9,241 nucleotides of DNA from an uncultured Eubacteriales bacterium (GTDB lineage: Bacteria > Bacillota > Clostridia > Oscillospirales > Oscillospiraceae), in contig USCO01000086.1 in assembly GCA_900553135.1 (NCBI GenBank), positions 1 through 9,241 on the forward strand, written 5' to 3'. Every line of letters starts with the position of its first letter. Position 1 is the stretch's first letter. The notes under the pieces were generated by a model. That model did not search any database, was not told the origin of the DNA, and was given only the letters and a program-made list of their open reading frames with translations. Below, in pieces: positions 1 through 6,235 of the stretch. The position numbers were made by a program, and so were the translations under genes.

Positions 1-470
1 ATCTTCTCGGCGGGCAGAGTGGAGGCCTCACGCAGGAAGTCCTTGTAGATACCCATATCCACGTCCAGGTGAGTACAGTCGGCGCACAGACCGGTGTGCA
101 GACGGGCGGCGCAGCGGGGGCCCAGATCGCGGCCGATGTTGGTGGCGCCGATCAGCATCATCTCGGGCTTGTACTCCTCGATCACGTCGCAGATGACCTT
201 GGTGTAGCCGTCGGTGGTGTAGTTCTCCAGCAGGGGGTGGTCGCAGACGTACACGCCGTCAGCGCCGTAGCCGCCCAGCTCCTTGGCGATGCCCTCAATG
301 TTGTGGCCCAGCAGGATGCCGTACAGCTTGGTGCCCAGCTCGTCGGCCAGCTTACGTCCCTCGGAAATCAGCTCGAAGGAGGTGGGCATCATGGTGCCCT
401 GACGCTGCTCGCAGAATACCCACACGCCGCCGTTGAAGGCAGCGATATCAGCACTGTTGAAAGTAGACAT
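1..470 (-). CDS. etfA: Electron transfer flavoprotein alpha subunit (partial, C-terminus beyond the window)
   Basis: The minus strand reads without a stop from ATG at 470 to the left edge, giving the first 156 residues. The protein begins MSTFNSADIAAFNGGVWVFCEQ and contains the segment IGATNIGRDLGPRCAARLHT (residues ~120-139), typical of the N-terminal domain of EtfA. It starts directly with the ETF domain, with no N-terminal ferredoxin-like cysteine cluster as seen in some clostridial EtfA proteins. The FAD-binding C-terminal domain is off the window. With EtfB it forms the heterodimer that passes electrons to butyryl-CoA dehydrogenase. The start lies 21 bases after the etfB stop. A GGGAG Shine-Dalgarno sits about 11 bases upstream, a little far but the only good candidate. 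It is the last visible gene of the hbd-bcd-etfB-etfA operon. The family call is firm; the bifurcating role is inferred from context. Confidence 0.95.
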   Translation of the reverse strand, partial: MSTFNSADIAAFNGGVWVFCEQRQGTMMPTSFELISEGRKLADELGTKLYGILLGHNIEGIAKELGGYGADGVYVCDHPLLENYTTDGYTKVICDVIEEYKPEMMLIGATNIGRDLGPRCAARLHTGLCADCTHLDVDMGIYKDFLREASTLPAEK

Positions 471-491
471 ATTCTTCAATTCTCCCTTCTA

Positions 492-1292
492 TCAGATCAA
501 ATGCTTGCCAGCCAGGATGCCGGCCAGCTTCTCACAGGTCGCCTTGTCGGCGCCCTCCAGCATCATGCCGGCGCCCTTCTGAGGAGGAGTGAAGGAGGTC
601 AGGATGTTGGTGGGAGAACCCTTCAGGCCGATGGTGGCGGGATCGATCAGGGGATCGTCCTTCAGAGCGTTGTAGTCCAGAACCTCGTAGGGCTTCTCGT
701 AGCACTCGAAGATGCCGCCCACGCTCATGTAACGGGGATTGTTCAGCTCCTTGATGCAGGTAATCAGGCAGGGGGTGTTGACCTTGATGGTCATGTAGCC
801 GTCTTCCAGCATGCGCTTGATGGTGAGGGTCTTGCCCTCCTTGGTGATCTCAGCGGCGTAGGAGACCTGGGGAATGTTCAGCTTCTCAGCGATCTGGGGA
901 CCGACCTGAGCGGTGTCGCCGTCGATAGCCTGACGGCCGCAGAACACCACGTCGTCCTCGTCCAGGCCGATCTTGTTGATGGCGGCAGCCAGGATCTGAG
1001 AGGTAGCATAGGTATCGGAACCACCGAACTCACGGCCGGAGACCAGCACGGCGCGGTCAACACCGCGGGCCATGATCTCACGCAGCATGCCCTCGGCGGG
1101 AGGAGGACCCATGGAGACGACAACGACCTCGGCGCCGGTCTGCTCCTTCAGGACCAGAGCGGCCTCGACGGCGTTCAGGTCGTCGGGGTTGGTGATGGTC
1201 GCCATGGAGGCGCGGTTCAGAGTACCATCGGGATTCACGGCCACCTTACCAGAGGTATCGGGGACCTGCTTAACACAAACAATGATTTTCAT
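492..1292 (-). CDS. etfB: Electron transfer flavoprotein beta subunit
   Basis: This 266-residue protein begins MKIIVCVKQVPDT, the standard EtfB N-terminus, and its length is normal for the family. It carries VVVVSMGPPPAEGMLREIMARG and, around residues 118-133, CGRQAIDGDTAQVGPQ, the signature of EtfB proteins that partner clostridial butyryl-CoA dehydrogenases and use NADH in flavin-based electron bifurcation. That mechanism is known for the family and inferred here. An in-frame ATG two codons earlier (1298) would add ME, but the AGGAGG ribosome site lies only 3 bases before it and 9 bases before the ATG at 1292. The 1292 start also matches family N-termini, so it is preferred. The gene follows bcd after 18 bases and precedes etfA by 21, in one operon. 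Confidence is high for the family and moderate for the exact start. Confidence 0.96.
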   Translation of the reverse strand: MKIIVCVKQVPDTSGKVAVNPDGTLNRASMATITNPDDLNAVEAALVLKEQTGAEVVVVSMGPPPAEGMLREIMARGVDRAVLVSGREFGGSDTYATSQILAAAINKIGLDEDDVVFCGRQAIDGDTAQVGPQIAEKLNIPQVSYAAEITKEGKTLTIKRMLEDGYMTIKVNTPCLITCIKELNNPRYMSVGGIFECYEKPYEVLDYNALKDDPLIDPATIGLKGSPTNILTSFTPPQKGAGMMLEGADKATCEKLAGILAGKHLI

Positions 1293-1298
1293 TTCCAT

Positions 1299-1310
1299 CT
1301 GCCTCCTATC
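1299..1310 (-). promoter_or_regulatory. Ribosome binding site deciding the etfB start
   Basis: Read on the minus strand, this segment is GATAGGAGGCAG, followed directly by ATGGAAATGAAA. The AGGAGG core sits 3 bases before the first ATG (1298) and 9 bases before the second (1292). The second spacing falls in the usual range, so translation most likely begins at 1292. Confidence 0.7.
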
Positions 1311-2453
1311 TTATTTCACACCCATCGCACGGGAAATGACCATGCGCTGGACCTCGGAAGTACCCTCATAGATCTCGGTGATCTTGGCGTCACGCATCAT
1401 GCGCTCCACGGGATACTCACGGGTGTAGCCGTAACCACCGAACAGCTGGACAGCGCGGCGGGTCACGTCAGAGGCGGCCTCGGCGGCAAACAGCTTGGCC
1501 ATGGCGGCGTCCACGGAGTAGTTCTCGTGGTTCTCCTTCTTGCAGGCAGCGGCGTACACCAGGTACTGAGCAGCCTTCATGCGGGTGTGCATGTCAGCCA
1601 GCTGGAACTGGGTGTTCTGGAACTGAGACAGACGCTTCTTGAACTGGATGCGCTCCTGGGTATACTTGACGGCCTCGTCAATGGCGCCTTCGCCCAGACC
1701 CAGAGCCTGAGCAGCGATGCCGATACGGCCGCCGTCCAGGGTCTGCATGGCGATCTTGAAGCCCTGGCCCTCCTTGCCCAGCAGGTTCTCCTTGGGCACG
1801 ATGCAGTCCTCGAAGATCAGGTCGCAGGTGGAAGAACCGCGGATACCCATCTTCTTCTCCTTCTTACCAACGGAGAAGCCGGGGAAGGTGCTCTCCACGA
1901 TGAAGGCGGAGATGCCGTGGTTGCCGGCCTTGGGGTCGGTCATGGCGAAGACGACCATGGTGCTGGCCACAGTGCCGTTGGTGATGAAGCACTTGGAGCC
2001 GTTGAGCACGTAGTGGTCACCCTCCAGCACAGCGGTGGTCTGCTGGCCGGAAGCGTCGGTACCGGCGTTGGGCTCGGTCAGACCGAAGGCGCCAATCTTC
2101 TTGCCGGACAGCAGGTCGGGCAGATACTTCATCTTCTGCTCCTCGGTGCCGTGCTCATAGATGGGGGCGCAGCACAGAGAGGTGTGGGCAGACACGATGA
2201 CGCCGGTGGTGCCGCAGACCTTGGACAGCTCCTCAACGCACATAGCGTAGGACAGCACATCGCCGCCGGCTCCGCCGTACTTCTTGGGGAAGTAGATGCC
2301 CATCATACCCAGCTTGCCCATCTTCTCCACGGTCTCCATGGGGAAGCGCTCCTCCTCGTCCAGCTCCTCGGCCAGGGGCTTGACTTCGGTCTCGGCAAAC
2401 TCGCGGTACATCTTGCGGACCATCTCTTGCTCTCTAGTCAGATGAAAATCCAT
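1311..2453 (-). CDS. bcd: Butyryl-CoA (short-chain acyl-CoA) dehydrogenase
   Basis: This 380-residue flavoprotein has the usual short-chain acyl-CoA dehydrogenase length and order: an N-terminal helical domain (MDFHLTREQEMVRKMYREFA), the FAD/substrate loop FGLTEPNAGTD near residues 123-133, a middle beta domain, and a C-terminal helical domain with QLFGGYGY (~336-343) and RDAKITEIYEGTSE. The glutamate of IYEGT (E363) matches the catalytic base of bacterial butyryl-CoA dehydrogenases. It is expected to reduce crotonyl-CoA to butyryl-CoA with electrons from the EtfBA encoded just downstream, the complex known in Clostridia to couple this step to ferredoxin reduction. AGGAGG lies 8 bases before the ATG. 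The gene starts 23 bases after the hbd stop. Substrate length is inferred from family and operon context. Confidence 0.96.
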   Translation of the reverse strand: MDFHLTREQEMVRKMYREFAETEVKPLAEELDEEERFPMETVEKMGKLGMMGIYFPKKYGGAGGDVLSYAMCVEELSKVCGTTGVIVSAHTSLCCAPIYEHGTEEQKMKYLPDLLSGKKIGAFGLTEPNAGTDASGQQTTAVLEGDHYVLNGSKCFITNGTVASTMVVFAMTDPKAGNHGISAFIVESTFPGFSVGKKEKKMGIRGSSTCDLIFEDCIVPKENLLGKEGQGFKIAMQTLDGGRIGIAAQALGLGEGAIDEAVKYTQERIQFKKRLSQFQNTQFQLADMHTRMKAAQYLVYAAACKKENHENYSVDAAMAKLFAAEAASDVTRRAVQLFGGYGYTREYPVERMMRDAKITEIYEGTSEVQRMVISRAMGVK

Positions 2454-2476
2454 TTTCCAGTCCTCCTAAAACTTTT

Positions 2477-3313
2477 TTACTTGGAATAATCGTAGAAGCC
2501 CTTGCCGGATTTGACGCCCAACAGACCACCGCGGACCATCTTCTTCAGCAGCAGGGCAGGACGATACTTAGAATCGCCTGTCTCGTCGTACAGGGTGTTC
2601 ATAATGGCCAGGCAGATATCCAGGCCGATGAAGTCGCCCAGGGCCAAAGGACCCATGGGGTGGTTGGCGCCCAGACGCATAGCCTTGTCGATGTCCTCGA
2701 CGGAGGCGGTGCCGGACTCCACCAGACCGATGGCGTCGTTGATCATGGGGATCAGCAGCTTGTTGACCACGAAGCCGGGACCCTCAGCCACCTCAACGGG
2801 CTCCTTGCCGATGTCCTGAGCCAGCTTGTAGACGAAGTCGAAGGTCTCCTGGGGAGTGTTCACGCCGCGGATGACCTCGATGAGCTTCATGCTGGGCACG
2901 GGATTGAAGAAGTGCATTCCGATGAGGGGGTGCTTCAGGCCGTTGCCCATCTCAGTGATGGACAGAGAAGAGGTGTTGGAAGCAAACACAGTTTCAGGCT
3001 TGCACAGCTCGTCCAGGCGATGGAACAGCTCCTTCTTGGGACCCATCTCCTCGGCGATGCACTCGATGACCAGATCGGCATCGGCAGCGGCGGACTCCTC
3101 TTCGACCAGCACGTTGGCCATGAGAGCGTCCTTGGTGCCCTGGGACATCTTGCCCTTGGCGACCCGCTTTTGCAGGGAAGCGTCCAGCTCTTCCTTATGG
3201 CGCTGGGCGGAGGCGATGCTGCTGGCGTACATCAGGGCAGTGTGCCCATTGGCGGCAAAAACCTGGGCGATACCACGACCCATGGTGCCGGCGCCGAAAA
3301 TTGCAACCTTCAT
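2477..3313 (-). CDS. hbd: 3-hydroxybutyryl-CoA dehydrogenase
   Basis: This 278-residue protein has the full 3-hydroxyacyl-CoA dehydrogenase architecture. An N-terminal Rossmann fold carries the dinucleotide motif FGAGTMGRGIA (residues ~6-16), and a helical C-terminal domain ends in GVKSGKGFYDYSK. The family's catalytic residues are all present by alignment with the known enzymes: Ser115 in SNTSS, His134 in GMHFFNPVP, Glu146 in KLIEVIRG and Asn184 in GFVVNKLL. It reduces acetoacetyl-CoA to 3-hydroxybutyryl-CoA in butyrate formation; preference between NADH and NADPH cannot be read with confidence. AGGAGG lies 7 bases before the ATG. It is the first gene of the operon, ahead of bcd, and its upstream region carries a Rex operator and promoter signals. 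Confidence 0.96.
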   Translation of the reverse strand: MKVAIFGAGTMGRGIAQVFAANGHTALMYASSIASAQRHKEELDASLQKRVAKGKMSQGTKDALMANVLVEEESAAADADLVIECIAEEMGPKKELFHRLDELCKPETVFASNTSSLSITEMGNGLKHPLIGMHFFNPVPSMKLIEVIRGVNTPQETFDFVYKLAQDIGKEPVEVAEGPGFVVNKLLIPMINDAIGLVESGTASVEDIDKAMRLGANHPMGPLALGDFIGLDICLAIMNTLYDETGDSKYRPALLLKKMVRGGLLGVKSGKGFYDYSK

Positions 3314-3345
3314 AGTGTTTCCTCCTAAAAAGTTGATTTCTAGCG

Positions 3346-3367
3346 GTCAAATCTAAAACAATTTGAC
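3346..3367. repeat. Perfect 7-bp inverted repeat in the hbd leader
   Basis: On the plus strand GTCAAAT (3346-3352) and ATTTGAC (3361-3367) are exact reverse complements separated by 8 bases. The element ends 32 bases upstream of the hbd ATG. It could be an RNA hairpin in the leader or a binding site for a dimeric regulator. No family is recognised. Confidence 0.45.
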
Positions 3368-3371
3368 GGGC

Positions 3372-3400
3372 TCTAAACAGTTTTGTTAGAAAATTAACAA
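3372..3400 (-). promoter_or_regulatory. Possible weak promoter overlapping the Rex operator
   Basis: Minus strand TTGTTA (3400-3395), a 17-base spacer and TTTAGA (3377-3372) form a weak -35/-10 pair. Its -35 lies inside the Rex operator, which would suit direct repression. The -10 is a poor match, so this is only a second candidate beside the stronger promoter at 3487-3515. Confidence 0.3.
3383..3400. promoter_or_regulatory. Rex operator upstream of hbd
   Basis: The minus strand reads TTGTTAATTTTCTAACAA. This matches the clostridial Rex consensus TTGTTAANNNNTTAACAA with a single mismatch (C for T at the start of the second half-site). Rex is the redox-sensing repressor that leaves DNA when NADH is high, and in Clostridium it is known to control butyryl-CoA synthesis genes, which is the operon found here. 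The site lies 70-87 bases upstream of the hbd ATG. Consensus match and gene context together make this a strong call, though no rex gene is in the window. Confidence 0.82.
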
Positions 3401-3410
3401 ACCAAGACCA

Positions 3411-3448
3411 GAAAAAGCGCAACACAGGGGAAAAAGCCTGTTGTTGCG
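3411..3448 (-). terminator. Hairpin with U-tract in the hbd upstream region (terminator or attenuator)
   Basis: On the minus strand, CGCAAC pairs with GTTGCG and, after one bulged A, ACAGG pairs with CCTGT around an 8-base loop. The stem (3418-3448) is followed directly by CTTTTTC (3417-3411). This is the shape of a rho-independent terminator. It lies between the good promoter at 3487-3515 and hbd, so if that promoter is used it would sit in the leader as a premature terminator. Otherwise it is a second, backup terminator for the upstream sensor cluster. Confidence 0.6.
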
Positions 3449-3486
3449 GTGACCGGAAACGGCGAAACTGTTTATGTACCTTACAA

Positions 3487-3515
3487 ATTATATCGTTTTT
3501 TCACGGGAGAAGCAA
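3487..3515 (-). promoter_or_regulatory. Predicted sigma-A-type promoter for hbd-bcd-etfBA
   Basis: The minus strand has TTGCTT (3515-3510), a 17-base spacer and a perfect TATAAT (3492-3487). Transcription would start near 3480, giving a leader of about 165 bases before the hbd ATG. A perfect GGGGA/TCCCC palindrome (3518-3528) lies just upstream of the -35 and could be an activator or repressor site. Confidence 0.65.
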
Positions 3516-3528
3516 GGGGGGAGTCCCC

Positions 3529-3644
3529 TGGCAAAATACACAGTTTTTAGCATCACATTTTCTCAAATCCGTCAAAATCACAGAGGTTTCACAGTGCGTC
3601 AGGAAGGGTTGTCCAAAGGGATGAAAAAATGGAATTTTTGCGGC
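3529..3644. other. AT-richer intergenic stretch without a supported gene
   Basis: This part of the 396-base gap has no supported gene. On the minus strand TTGACG is followed 17-19 bases later by AT-rich sequence (TGCTAAAA), at most a weak promoter. A short TTTTTG/CAAAAA hairpin lies at 3635-3649, partly overlapping the T-run of the terminator. Short ORFs here are on both strands but have no ribosome site or recognisable protein. Confidence 0.4.
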
Positions 3645-3687
3645 AAAAAGATGGAATGCCCCGCCCTTCCCAAGGAAAAGGCGGGGC
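3645..3687 (-). terminator. Terminator of the sensor-gene cluster
   Basis: Eight GC-rich pairs (GCCCCGCC at 3658-3665 with GGCGGGGC at 3680-3687) enclose a further short TTCC/GGAA stem and a tight loop, and begin 22 bases after the stop of copy C. In the minus direction the stem is followed, after 8 bases, by TTTTT (3649-3645). The hairpin is strong but the T-run is displaced, so termination is likely but not textbook. In the plus direction there is no T-run. Confidence 0.65.
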
Positions 3688-3709
3688 GGAAACGACAGCG
3701 CGAAACGGG
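3688..3709 (-). other. Short 3' spacer after copy C
   Basis: These 22 bases separate the copy C stop codon from the GC-rich hairpin. No separate signal is seen in them. Confidence 0.5.
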
Positions 3710-4207
3710 TCAATTGAACATGTTGGTCAGGGTGATCTGGGTTAGGGTATCCTCCTCAAAGAAGAAGAGAATGGCAGGGCCCAGGCCCTCGTAGAAGTCC
3801 AGCTGGGACAGGTCGGTGATCTCGCCGGGGGTGTGGGTGCTGTAGGCCAGGTAGGTGAGCATGTCGGGCTCCTCCGGGTACTTGTCCCAGTAGTTGCCGG
3901 TGAGAGCCTCGGGGTAGGCTTCCAGCACCTGGGCCCGGGTGGCACCCACCCGGATACCCCGGGGCGTGGCAAAATCAGTCCGGGTCACGTCCAGGGTGTT
4001 CAGGGAAAAGGCGTCCTGGTCCGCGTCATAGTAGCGCAGGGCGGTAAAACCCTCCACGCTCCACCGGTCCCAGTAGCTGCCTTCACGATAAATAGGCTCC
4101 CAGTCCTCCAACACCTGGATGGTTGGGGTGACCTCCCGGGAAGAGAAGAGCTCTGCCCAGACCCCGGGGCCGATGGGGATGGGATTACCGTCCCGGTAGA
4201 GACAGAC
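3710..4207 (-). repeat. C-terminal module repeat, in copy C
   Basis: This encodes residues 506-670 of copy C, from VCLYRDGNPIPIGPG to TNMFN. It is clearly similar in DNA and protein to 5738-6235 in copy B, and both modules are 165 residues long. Long stretches such as EALTGNYWDKYP and DTLTQITLTNMF are identical. Confidence 0.9.
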
Positions 4208-5722
4208 CCGGGGATCGCACCAGGTCATCAGGCAGAGGATGCTTTGCAGGGTGCTTTCCTGCTCGGAAAAACTGCCTGGGCCCACATCCGGCTCCCCTAC
4301 CACCTGGATGCCGGAATCGTCCTTGGTCAGAATTAAGAGGAAGGGCTCGCCGGAGTGCCACTGGAGACCGCTGCCCCGGTCCTCATATACGGAGAGGGTG
4401 ACGGGGTAGGCCATGGCGGAATGGGAAGGAAAGTCCATTTTTCCCTCATATGCCCCCACATCAATCCGGAGGTCACCTTTCTGAGGTTGGTCTGGCTGCT
4501 GGCGGGTGAGATAAATGCGGTTGCAGGTGCCGGGGGAGAGGTTGGGGAGGTAGTTGGCCAGAATGGCGGTCTCCGCCTCCTCCTGGAGGGTATCTGCCTG
4601 CCAGCGGTCGTGGTTGTCCAGCACCTGCTGGCTTACCTCCTCCAAAGAACCCATGGCGCAGTCGTAAACGGTGGAGATGACCCCGGAGTCCTGGTTGAAG
4701 AGGATGTGGGCGGCAAAGTACAGCTCCTCGTTGGTGTCTGCTTGGGCCAGCAGGGTGTAGGCGGTTTCCGTGTCGCGCTGGCCGGGATAGACGAACTCGT
4801 CCGGGGTCAGGGACTGGATGGACCACAGAGCGGAGGAGTTGCTGGCTTTCAGGGGGTTATAGCCGCTGTGGGTGAACTCCTCCAGCCAGACCCGGGTCTG
4901 ATACATGACGCCGATGGGCAGCTCGTCCTCGGGAGCGGCGTAAAACAGCTCGTCGGAGTCGGGCGCCCACTGGGGACCGTCGCCGTTGATGACCGCATAG
5001 TCCGTCTGGGTGAACAGGTCCACGCCGCCGGGGGCGAGGAGGGCTTTCCGAGTCTGCCAGTAGGCCTCGTAGTCCTGCCTGGCCTGGGAATCCTCCGGGC
5101 GTAAATCCCCTTCCACCGGCCAGACCCAGGTGAAGTCGTCGCCGTCGTAGCGAATGAGCCCCGCATCACCATAGGTGTGCCATTGATGGACGCTGTTGGC
5201 GGTGTAAAGAAGGTAGTCCGCCCCATCTTTGGAGAAGGTGGTTGCGTGAGGCATGGCTCCCTCACCTCCGGTAAGGAAGATGGGGCCGGTAAGCTGGCCG
5301 CTGATCTGGTCCTGGACCCCCAGGACAAAGAAATAATGGGTATCGGTTTGCAGACGTACCGCACCCAGGGCTTTTCTCCCCTCGTCTGCGGGAATGCAGG
5401 CGATCAGCTGGGCCTCGGCGGAAGGGATATCGGCCTGGGCCGGGGTGTCTGCCAGGGATTCCTGGGCAGCCCGAACCAGGGTATCCCGCAGGGACTCCTG
5501 GTCTACCCGGCCGGAGGCCACATCTGAGAGATACGGGGTGCTCTGCCGGCAGGAGACCAGGCCCCCGCACAGCAGGATGAGCGCGGCGGCCAGAACCAGC
5601 ACCCACAGGGGCGGCCGCTTTTTATGCCATTGGAAGATGCTGCGGATACGCTGCTCTGTCTCCCGGGCGGAGCCGGAGAGACGGGTAGTAAAGGGGGAGC
5701 GGGGGACGGGCGGCGTGGCCAT
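3710..5722 (-). CDS. Membrane-anchored BlaR1-sensor-like paralogue, copy C
   Basis: This 670-residue protein has a basic cytoplasmic N-terminus (RLSGSARETEQRIRSIFQWHKKRPP, residues ~14-38), one hydrophobic helix (~39-55) and LVSC (Cys58), which fits a lipobox although the n-region is unusually long. The rest should be extracellular. Residues ~60-400 are unlike copies A and B. Residues ~400-505 are distantly like B, and 506-670 match B's C-terminus closely, ending TLTQITLTNMFN. That tail includes GIRVGATRAQVLEAYPEAL followed by a beta-strand AILFFF, recalling small BamE/SmpA-like domains; this is a visual resemblance only. The start has GGGAGG 8 bases upstream and lies 15 bases after the copy B stop. 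A hairpin follows its end, so it is the last gene of the cluster. No enzymatic motif is seen. Function is unknown; a sensor or ligand-binding role is inferred. Confidence 0.85.
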   Translation of the reverse strand: MATPPVPRSPFTTRLSGSARETEQRIRSIFQWHKKRPPLWVLVLAAALILLCGGLVSCRQSTPYLSDVASGRVDQESLRDTLVRAAQESLADTPAQADIPSAEAQLIACIPADEGRKALGAVRLQTDTHYFFVLGVQDQISGQLTGPIFLTGGEGAMPHATTFSKDGADYLLYTANSVHQWHTYGDAGLIRYDGDDFTWVWPVEGDLRPEDSQARQDYEAYWQTRKALLAPGGVDLFTQTDYAVINGDGPQWAPDSDELFYAAPEDELPIGVMYQTRVWLEEFTHSGYNPLKASNSSALWSIQSLTPDEFVYPGQRDTETAYTLLAQADTNEELYFAAHILFNQDSGVISTVYDCAMGSLEEVSQQVLDNHDRWQADTLQEEAETAILANYLPNLSPGTCNRIYLTRQQPDQPQKGDLRIDVGAYEGKMDFPSHSAMAYPVTLSVYEDRGSGLQWHSGEPFLLILTKDDSGIQVVGEPDVGPGSFSEQESTLQSILCLMTWCDPRVCLYRDGNPIPIGPGVWAELFSSREVTPTIQVLEDWEPIYREGSYWDRWSVEGFTALRYYDADQDAFSLNTLDVTRTDFATPRGIRVGATRAQVLEAYPEALTGNYWDKYPEEPDMLTYLAYSTHTPGEITDLSQLDFYEGLGPAILFFFEEDTLTQITLTNMFN
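5549..5722 (-). repeat. N-terminal linker/membrane module repeat, in copy C
   Basis: This encodes residues 1-58 of copy C. It shares PRSPFTTRLSGSARETEQRI with copy A and CGGLVSC with A and B, and the DNA is also highly conserved. It differs most in the helix itself (WVLVLAAALILL rather than VLLLL...IVL) and in FQWHKK for VQWKKR. Confidence 0.9.
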
Positions 5723-5737
5723 ACATAAGACCTCCCA

Positions 5738-6235
5738 TCAGTCAAACATGTTGGTGAGGGTGATTTGAGTCAGAGTATCCCCCTCAAAGAAGAAGAGAAT
5801 GGCGGGGCCGAAAGCGGGAGACTCCAGATCGGAGAAGTCGGTCACTTGATTGAGGTCATGCTTACTGGAAGGGATGTAGGAGAGCATATCCGGCTCGTCC
5901 GGATACTTGTCCCAGTAGTTGCCGGTGAGGGCTTCAGGGTAGGCCGCCAGCACCTGGTCCCGGGTGGCCCCCACCCGGATGCCCCGGGGCGTGAAAAAGT
6001 CCTCCCGGGTCACGTCCAGGGTGTTCACGGAAAAGGTGTCCTGGTCCGCGCTATAGTAACACAGGGCAATAAAACCCTCCACGCTCCACCGCTCCCAGTA
6101 GCTGCCCTCACTATAAATAGGCTCCCAGCCATCCAGAATTTGAATTTCCGGCTCGCCGACGTAGGCGGGATTAAACAGGTCGTACCAATTTCCCGGGCCA
6201 ATGGGATTGGGGTAGCCGTCCCGGAAGAGACAGAC
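5738..6235 (-). repeat. C-terminal module repeat, in copy B
   Basis: This encodes residues 437-601 of copy B, from VCLFRDGYPNPIGPG to TNMFD. It pairs with 3710-4207 in copy C. Similarity weakens but continues upstream (GDMALDSVTYAGE against GDLRIDVGAYEG), so the close match is the best-conserved part of a longer homologous region. Confidence 0.9.

Larger units (their letters stand above)
3374..3474. repeat. 10-bp long-range inverted repeat enclosing the leader hairpin
   Basis: Plus strand TAAACAGTTT (3374-3383) and AAACTGTTTA (3465-3474) are exact reverse complements, 81 bases apart. They bracket the U-tract hairpin and the Rex site. In RNA started from the promoter at 3487-3515 the 5' arm would begin about +7, so the arms could close the leader into one folded domain. 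Each arm also contains a 9-base near-palindrome (AAACAGTTT), so two protein-binding sites are an equal alternative. Confidence 0.4.

Noticed and set aside
69..2489. An 806-codon plus-strand open frame antisense to etfA, etfB and bcd
   Set aside because: It is low-complexity (rich in L, G, V, H, D), has no family resemblance, and lies opposite three unmistakable genes. GC-rich third positions explain the absence of stops.
2660..3328. A 222-codon plus-strand open frame antisense to hbd
   Set aside because: Same low-complexity shadow composition opposite a well-identified enzyme.
3658..3687. The GC-rich hairpin as a bidirectional terminator
   Set aside because: There is no T-run on the plus-strand side and no plus-strand gene leading into it.
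3501..3713. A 70-codon minus-strand open frame in the intergenic gap
   Set aside because: It spans the GC-rich terminator hairpin and starts at the end of copy C with no ribosome site or family resemblance.
3474..3794. A 106-codon plus-strand open frame in the intergenic gap
   Set aside because: It runs through the terminator hairpin into the antisense of copy C, has no clear ribosome site, and its composition is not protein-like.
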